A stretch of 64,000 nucleotides of DNA. Origin: Microbacterium sp. C5A9. Lineage in GTDB: Bacteria > Actinomycetota > Actinomycetes > Actinomycetales > Microbacteriaceae. The DNA lies in contig NZ_JABXGD010000004.1 in NCBI RefSeq assembly GCF_022627955.1, positions 283,025 through 347,024 of the forward strand, written 5' to 3'. Every line of letters starts with the position of its first letter. Position 1 is the first letter of the stretch. Positions 59,684 to 64,000 of the stretch are shown in pieces. The position numbers and the translations under genes were made by a program. Under the pieces are notes generated by a model. That model worked only from the letters and a program-made list of their open reading frames with translations. It was not told the DNA's origin and made no database searches.

Positions 59684-60700
59684 CTACAGCCAGCCCTTGC
59701 GCTTGAAGGCCCAGTACAGGCCGAAGCCCATCGCGAGCATGAGGCCGATCGCCATGGGATACCCGAACGCCCAGTGCAGCTCGGGCATGTGATCGAAGTT
59801 CATGCCGTAGACGGTGCCGACGAGGGTCGGCGCGAACAGGATCGCCGCCCAGCCCGAGATCTTCTTGACCTCGTCGTTCTGACGGATGCTCAGCTCCGTC
59901 ATCCGGGTCATCTCCTCGTTCTGGCGCCGTGCGACGATCGTCGATTCGACGGTCAGCGCGTTGTCGAGCACGGTGCGGAACGTGTTCGCGCGCTCCGAGA
60001 CGCGCAGCGTGTGGTCGAGCACGTCGCGCAGATACCGCTGCAGCTCCTCGTCGACCTGGTACTTGGCCGAGCCGCGCAGCAGCGCGTCGAGCATCCCCGC
60101 CAGGGGCTGCACCGCGCGCTGGAAGTCGATGACCTCGCGCCCCAGCTCGTAGATGCGCTGCGTCGCGTCGACGCCGTCTTCGAAGAGCTGGCTCTCGATC
60201 TCGTCGATGTCGTTCTCGAGCCCGGCGAGCACCGGCGCGTACTCGTCGACGACCTCGTCGAGGATCGCGTAGAGCACGGCCTCGGGTCCGAGCTTCAGCA
60301 GCCCGGGATCCCCCTCGAGACGGCGGCGGACGCGCGCGAGGTCGGGCGACTCCGCGTGCCGGATGGTGACGACGAAGTCCTTGCCGACCAGCACGTGGAT
60401 CTCGCCGAACTCGACCTCCTCGCTCTCATCGAGGTAGCGGGCCGACCGCAGCACCATGAACAGCACGTCGTCGTAGCGCTCGAGCTTCGATCGCTGATGT
60501 CCCGAGAGCGCATCCTCGACGACCAGGGCATGGATGCCGAACTCGTCGGCCACCTCGCGGATCTCCGCCTCACTGGGGCGGTAGAGGCCGATCCAGCTGA
60601 GACCGCCGCGCTCGCGCATGACCTCGAACGTCTCGCTGAGGCTGTGGGGATTCGCCGTGCGGACGCCGTCGACGTAGATCGCGTTGTCGATGATCGCCAT
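59684..60700 (-). CDS. corA: CorA family magnesium/cobalt transporter
   Basis: A 338-residue CorA-type channel. The long cytoplasmic N-terminal domain ends in the stalk helix, and the C-terminus has two membrane segments with the signature GMN (299-301, TVYGMNFDHMPEL) between them and a basic tail WAFKRKGWL. GAGGGAG precedes the ATG at 60700. It should mediate Mg2+ or Co2+ uptake as a pentamer. It is 50 bp downstream of the lipoprotein gene and may be co-transcribed with it. Confidence 0.92.
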   Translation of the reverse strand: MAIIDNAIYVDGVRTANPHSLSETFEVMRERGGLSWIGLYRPSEAEIREVADEFGIHALVVEDALSGHQRSKLERYDDVLFMVLRSARYLDESEEVEFGEIHVLVGKDFVVTIRHAESPDLARVRRRLEGDPGLLKLGPEAVLYAILDEVVDEYAPVLAGLENDIDEIESQLFEDGVDATQRIYELGREVIDFQRAVQPLAGMLDALLRGSAKYQVDEELQRYLRDVLDHTLRVSERANTFRTVLDNALTVESTIVARRQNEEMTRMTELSIRQNDEVKKISGWAAILFAPTLVGTVYGMNFDHMPELHWAFGYPMAIGLMLAMGFGLYWAFKRKGWL

Positions 60701-60750
60701 CGGCGCTCCCTCGATGAGTCGCAGCGGCCCTGCGGCCGCTGCGCGGCGGA

Positions 60751-62046
60751 TCAGCCCTCGGCCGGTGCCGCGGGGGCCACGCAGGGGATCGCTGCATCCG
60801 TGATCGCCTGGTGGTACTGCTCGGCCGTGAACGGCAGGCCGAACTCCGGCGCCGTCTGTCCGTCGGCGGCCGGGGCCTTCGACGCGATGGCCGCCAGCTC
60901 CCACGCGAGGTTGCCGATGATGTTGCCGCCCGTGGTCGAGTTGTTGAGCGACACCGCCACCGTGAAACCGGTGGTCGGGTCGGCGTAGGCCGCGGTGACG
61001 TATCCCGGGGTCCACCCCTGCTGGCCGATCAGCGAGCCGACCACGAGCGCCCCGCCGGTGGCCTGCAGCCACGAGGGAGCACCCTCGTACGCCGGCAGCG
61101 GTGCACCGTAGCGATCCGGCTCCTCCTGCGTGCGCAGAGCCTGCCGCGCCTCGGCCTGGGCGTAGCGGCCGAGGTCGTCGATCGTCGACACGACGCCCGA
61201 GTCGGTGTAACCCGTGCTCGAGGAGAGCGTGGTGATGTCGATCGGGGCGGCGCAGTCGTACCCGCCCTCGATCTCCGAGAGGTAGTGGCCGTTCATCACC
61301 GGGCCGGTCGACGGCGCGGCGGGCGTGGCCCGCGGAAGCGCCGTGGCGTCGAGTCCGAGCGGTTCGGTGACGTACTCCGCGATCAGCTCGGATGCCGTGA
61401 GGCCGGTGGCGTGCTCGAGCGCCATGCCGAGCAGCAGGTAGTTCACATCGGACCCGCGGTACGTCGTGTGCGGCACCGTCCGCTCGGCGCCGAGGCCGTA
61501 CGCCGCGAGCTCCAGCGGAGCCCACACGCGCTCGGGGGTGTTGCGCCAGGCGGCCTGGGCGATCTCCTCCGACGACCCGACGCCGCTCGTGCCGTTGCAC
61601 AGGTCGAGCAGCGTGATGTTCTCGAGGTCGGGCACGCCGGACACGTAGTCGGGCACCTTGTCGTCGAGCTCGACGATGTCCTCGTCGACCAGCGCGTAAA
61701 GCACGTCGCAGGTCATCAGACGGGTCACGTCGCCGATGCGGAACGCCATGTCGGTGCTGATCTCGCCGCCCTCACCACCGGGATCCTGCGTTCCGACGCC
61801 GGTGACCCAGCTGCCGCTCCACGGCACCCACACGCCCACGACCGCCCCCGAGGAGCCGGATGCGGCGATCGCGTTGTTGACGGCGTCCGTCATGGCCGCG
61901 ACGGTGTCGTCGGGCAGCGCGCCGTCGACCTGCTCCGGCGGTGTGTAGCTGAAAGTGGTGTCGCTGGTGCATCCGGTCAGGAAGAGCCCGAGCACGGCGA
62001 CGCCGGCCGCTGCTGCGCGAAACCTGCGCGACGAGAGAAGCTGCAT
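60751..62046 (-). CDS. PBP/beta-lactamase-fold lipoprotein, catalytic motifs lost
   Basis: A 431-residue lipoprotein (lipobox LTGC, Cys26) of the class C beta-lactamase/DD-peptidase fold. The overall pattern is clear: FRIGDVTR, then LDDKVPDYVSGVPDLENITLLDL, NYLLLG and WTPGY. But the SxxK motif is DVTR (106-109), the YxN motif is GSD (198-200) and the HxG motif is QQG (342-344). All three catalytic signatures are therefore changed. It probably binds rather than cleaves a substrate. A -10 box TAGACT is at 62078-62083 on the minus strand. Confidence 0.82.
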   Translation of the reverse strand: MQLLSSRRFRAAAAGVAVLGLFLTGCTSDTTFSYTPPEQVDGALPDDTVAAMTDAVNNAIAASGSSGAVVGVWVPWSGSWVTGVGTQDPGGEGGEISTDMAFRIGDVTRLMTCDVLYALVDEDIVELDDKVPDYVSGVPDLENITLLDLCNGTSGVGSSEEIAQAAWRNTPERVWAPLELAAYGLGAERTVPHTTYRGSDVNYLLLGMALEHATGLTASELIAEYVTEPLGLDATALPRATPAAPSTGPVMNGHYLSEIEGGYDCAAPIDITTLSSSTGYTDSGVVSTIDDLGRYAQAEARQALRTQEEPDRYGAPLPAYEGAPSWLQATGGALVVGSLIGQQGWTPGYVTAAYADPTTGFTVAVSLNNSTTGGNIIGNLAWELAAIASKAPAADGQTAPEFGLPFTAEQYHQAITDAAIPCVAPAAPAEG

Positions 62047-62122
62047 GAAAGGGTACCCCCGGAAGACGTGTCTCCCGAGTCTAGAACGCCGATCCTGAAA
62101 GTCGGCATCGGAGCCCCGCCCG

Positions 62123-62128
62123 TAGGGT
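62123..62128 (+). promoter_or_regulatory. Leaderless -10 box of the DUF2470 gene
   Basis: TAGGGT at 62123-62128 ends 7 nt before the ATG at 62136, with no ribosome-binding sequence between. It faces the -10 of the leftward lipoprotein gene across a gap of about 40 bp. Confidence 0.55.
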
Positions 62129-62135
62129 GATCACC

Positions 62136-62450
62136 ATGCCCCATATCTTCGACGCCGAGGTGGTCTCGGCGATCCTGCGCCACATGAACGGCGACCACAC
62201 CGACGATAATCTGCTCATCGCGCGCGCCTTCTCGCCCGCGGACGGCGGGGAGATCACGGATGCCGTGATGACCGGTCTCGACGGCGAGGCCGGGGTGTGG
62301 GACATCACCCGCGACGGCGTGGTGTCGGAGCTGCGGGTCGCCTGGCCGGGCGGCGCGATCTCCGAGCGGCCGGCGGTGCGCCGTGAGGTCGTCGCCCTGT
62401 ACGACCTCGCCTGCGAGCGACTCGGCGTCGAGCCGCGTCCGCACGGCTGA
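62136..62450 (+). CDS. DUF2470 domain protein (HugZ C-terminal type)
   Basis: A 104-residue protein consisting of a DUF2470 domain (VVSAILRHMNGDHTDDNLLIARAF, His and Asp residues as in the HugZ C-terminal domain). In HugZ this domain is fused to a flavin-like barrel that degrades heme; here it stands alone. The ATG at 62136 is preferred to an upstream GTG because of the -10 box. It precedes a heme oxygenase gene by 90 bp, which supports a role in heme handling. Confidence 0.85.
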   Translation: MPHIFDAEVVSAILRHMNGDHTDDNLLIARAFSPADGGEITDAVMTGLDGEAGVWDITRDGVVSELRVAWPGGAISERPAVRREVVALYDLACERLGVEPRPHG

Positions 62451-62486
62451 CCGCGCGTCACGGGGAGACCTCTCGTCACGGAGAGA

Positions 62487-62504
62487 CCCCGGACGAAACC
62501 GGGG
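62487..62504 (+). terminator. Hairpin between DUF2470 and heme oxygenase genes
   Basis: CCCCGG-ACGAAA-CCGGGG forms a 6-bp stem just after two direct copies of CGTCACGG-type sequence (62456 and 62474, 18 bp apart). It probably ends the DUF2470 message, leaving heme oxygenase to its own promoter. Confidence 0.5.
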
Positions 62505-62509
62505 GTTCC

Positions 62510-62534
62510 GTGTAAGTTAGGTGACCCTTACACT
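62510..62534 (+). promoter_or_regulatory. Heme oxygenase promoter with possible iron box
   Basis: TACACT (62529-62534) is a leaderless -10 box 6 nt before the ATG. The dyad GTGTAAG (62510-62516) and CTTACAC (62527-62533) encloses TTAGGTGACCCTTA, which matches the half-site pattern of DtxR/IdeR iron boxes at 10 of 14 positions. The overlap with the -10 box would allow iron-dependent repression. The assignment to DtxR/IdeR is inference. Confidence 0.5.
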
Positions 62535-62540
62535 GGGGTC

Positions 62541-63194
62541 ATGTCCGAGATCCTCTCCTTCTCCGCCGCACTTCGCGAGCGTTCGTCGAGCTCGCACTCC
62601 CGAAGCGAGGGCGCGGGCTTCATGTCCGACCTGCTGAAGGGCGAAGGATCCCGTGAGGACTACATCTCGCTCGTGGCGCAGCACTACTTCATCTACGACG
62701 CGCTCGAGTCGGCCGCCGACCGCATGCGGCACGACCCCGTGGCATCCGTCTTCCTCAGCGACAAGCTGACCCGTCTGCCCGCGCTCGAGGCCGACCTCGA
62801 GTTCCTGCTCGGCGCCGACTGGCGCGAGCGGATCGTCGCCCTGCCGACCACGCAGCGCTACGTCGAGCGCATCCGTCAGGTCGGTGCGACCTGGGCCGGC
62901 GGCTTCGTCGCCCATCACTACACGCGGTACCTCGGCGACCTGTCGGGCGGCGTCTTCATCGGCCGCGTCATGGCCCGCCACTTCGGCTTCGAGACGAACG
63001 GCATCGGCTTCTACCTCTTCGACGACATCGCCGACCCCGCCGCCTTCAAGGACGTCTATCGCGAGCAGCTCGACGCCGCGCCGTGGGACGATGCCGAGCG
63101 GGAGCGCGTGATCGACGAGGTACTGCTCGCCTACCGCTTCAACACCGAGCTCTTCGAAGACCTCGATCGCGCACGCGCCGCAGCCGTCGCCTGA
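62541..63194 (+). CDS. Biliverdin-producing heme oxygenase
   Basis: A 217-residue heme oxygenase (HmuO/HO-1 fold). The proximal heme ligand is His19 (SSSHSRSE) and the distal helix has GDLSGG (132-137), both diagnostic. It opens heme to biliverdin, CO and ferrous iron. The ATG at 62541 follows a leaderless -10 box. With the DUF2470 protein it forms a small heme-iron utilisation pair; no heme importer is visible in the window. Confidence 0.93.
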   Translation: MSEILSFSAALRERSSSSHSRSEGAGFMSDLLKGEGSREDYISLVAQHYFIYDALESAADRMRHDPVASVFLSDKLTRLPALEADLEFLLGADWRERIVALPTTQRYVERIRQVGATWAGGFVAHHYTRYLGDLSGGVFIGRVMARHFGFETNGIGFYLFDDIADPAAFKDVYREQLDAAPWDDAERERVIDEVLLAYRFNTELFEDLDRARAAAVA

Positions 63195-63211
63195 CCCCGG
63201 TCGTCGAGCCT

Positions 63212-63350
63212 GGTCGTTGAGCGAGGCCGACGAAGTCGACCGAGGCGAAACGCCCCCGCCCCGATGTCGGTGAGCGAGACGCCCCCCGATCGTTGAGCGA
63301 GGACGACGAAGTCGCCCGAGACGAAACGCCCCCGCCCCGATGTCGGTGTC
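63212..63350. repeat. Two tandem REP-like units
   Basis: GGTCGTTGAGCGAGGCCGAC at 63212 and GATCGTTGAGCGAGGACGAC at 63288 begin two units 76 bp apart. Each continues through CGAAGTCG and GAGGCGAAACG or GAGACGAAACG to CCCCGCCCCGATGTCGGTG. They fill the space between heme oxygenase and the GIY-YIG gene, and resemble the repeats after 63683. Confidence 0.75.
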
Positions 63351-63368
63351 CGCGCGTAGCGTCCCTGC

Positions 63369-63668
63369 ATGGGTTACGTCTACATACTCCGCTGCGCCGA
63401 CGGCACGCTGTACGTCGGCAGCACGCGCGATCTCGACCGGCGACTCGTGCAGCACGAGCAGGGGATGGGCAGCACGTACACCAAGCGCCGCCTCCCGGTG
63501 GAGCTCATCTGGAGCGGCGAGTATGCGCGCATCGATGAGGCGTTCGCCTGGGAGAAGCGACTTCAGGGGTGGAGCCATGCGAAGCGGCTGGCGTTCATCG
63601 AAGGCGGACTGGATGCCGTGCGGCAATGGAGCGTGGACGAGAGGCTCCGTCGAGCCGCCGCTCGCTGA
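63369..63668 (+). CDS. GIY-YIG nuclease family protein
   Basis: A 99-residue protein with a minimal GIY-YIG domain: YVYILRCADGTLYVGSTRDLDRR holds both Tyr motifs and the Arg, and the metal-binding Glu is in AFAWEKRLQGW. It belongs to the small UhbI/UPF0213-like group with no other domain. TAGCGT (63357-63362) stands 6 nt before the ATG, so it is probably leaderless. It is flanked on both sides by REP-like repeats. Confidence 0.88.
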   Translation: MGYVYILRCADGTLYVGSTRDLDRRLVQHEQGMGSTYTKRRLPVELIWSGEYARIDEAFAWEKRLQGWSHAKRLAFIEGGLDAVRQWSVDERLRRAAAR

Positions 63669-63682
63669 GCGCTCCACGCGAC

Positions 63683-64000
63683 GCACCACGTTTCGACTCG
63701 GACCGCTCCGCGGGCCCCGCTCGACAACCGGGAACATCACGGTCGTTGAGCGAAGACGACGAAGTCGACTGAGACGAAACGTCGCAAGCCGACCCCGAAA
63801 ACGCACCACGTTCCGTCTCGGGCCGCTCCGCGGGCCCCGCTCAACGACCGGGAACGTCACGGTCGTTGAGCGAAGACGACGAAGTCGACTGAGACGAAAC
63901 GTCGCAAGCCGATCCCGAAGCGCACCACGTTTCGACTCGGGCCGCTCCGCGGGCCCCGGTCAACGACCGGGAGGATCACGGTCGTTGAGCGAAGACGGGG
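63683..64000. repeat. REP-like tandem units, about 119-120 bp
   Basis: GCACCACG begins units at 63683, 63803 and 63922; GGTCGTTGAGCGAAGACG begins the second half at 63741, 63861 and 63980. Each unit pairs an inward copy (CACGTTTCG... to ...CAACGACCGGGA) with an outward copy (GGTCGTTGAGCG... to ...GAGACGAAACG). The ends are near-complementary, so each unit could fold as a long hairpin with a diverged middle. The array continues past the window end. No gene is seen in these 332 bp. Confidence 0.85.

Noticed and set aside
58097..60988. A 963-codon plus-strand open frame opposite the binding-protein and CorA genes
   Set aside because: It spans two well-supported genes, an operator and a promoter, and its translation is low-complexity shadow sequence.
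63683..64000. Repeat array considered as CRISPR
   Set aside because: Units are about 120 bp with internal dyads and no regular short repeat with unique spacers of equal length; no cas genes are present.
1..64000. Search by eye for tRNA, rRNA, transposase and phage genes
   Set aside because: No cloverleaf with TTCGANTC and matching arms, no rRNA-like stretch, and no transposase or integrase protein was seen. A covariance search would be needed to exclude small RNAs.

Overview
This is a 64 kb piece of a high-GC actinobacterial chromosome, most likely Microbacteriaceae and close to Microbacterium. That inference rests on very high third-position GC, long operons joined by ATGA, GTGA or TGATG overlaps, many leaderless start codons behind a TANNNT -10 box, and typical families (GPP34, CsbD, an Asp23/DUF6286 envelope locus, DUF1537 kinase). 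I see no rRNA, tRNA, CRISPR, phage or insertion sequence. The region is dominated by catabolic operons and importers, as expected for a soil or plant-litter heterotroph.

Layout. (1) 1-4838: a peptide-type binding lipoprotein cut by the window edge, a hydantoinase/oxoprolinase and a DUF917 protein, divergent from a PucR regulator. (2) 4880-14014: one eight-gene leftward operon: degradative HMG-CoA reductase, HMG-CoA lyase, CaiB CoA-transferase, MaoC-type hydratase, PaiB-like flavoprotein, ornithine cyclodeaminase and two YtcJ-type amidohydrolases. It looks able to break down a compound made of a mevalonate-type acid joined to an ornithine-type amine. (3) 14225-23890: an alpha/beta hydrolase, a GAF-PucR regulator, and a leftward operon with a sarcosine-oxidase-like flavoenzyme, a complete dipeptide-type ABC importer and a cupin. 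(4) 24165-32881: a DeoR-linked acid-sugar locus. DUF1537 kinase, class II aldolase and DeoR run right. An SAF-domain oxidoreductase, two lactonase-like amidohydrolases and two MFS transporters run left.

(5) 32878-36674: a putative membrane protein, CsbD, and a leftward Asp23/DUF2273/DUF6286/AmaP envelope-stress operon. (6) 36888-44796: single genes: isochorismatase-like hydrolase, SDR, an unknown protein, GH35-like beta-galactosidase, DUF4406 protein, a second DeoR regulator, GPP34 and aquaporin. (7) 44915-59527: a LacI-controlled glycan locus with a sugar ABC importer lacking its own ATPase, a DUF624 protein, GH36 alpha-galactosidase, two GH43-type enzymes, a D-2-hydroxyacid dehydrogenase and a 1276-residue secreted modular protein. 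A near-identical AACTAGTT palindrome lies upstream of the LacI gene and over the -35 box of the importer operon. (8) 59684-64000: CorA, a penicillin-binding-protein-like lipoprotein whose catalytic motifs are lost, a DUF2470 protein and heme oxygenase with a possible iron box, a GIY-YIG protein, and a block of REP-like repeats running off the end.

The best candidates for undescribed biology are the mevalonate/ornithine operon, the DUF1537 locus with paired lactonases and transporters, the LacI glycan locus and the PBP-fold pseudoenzyme.
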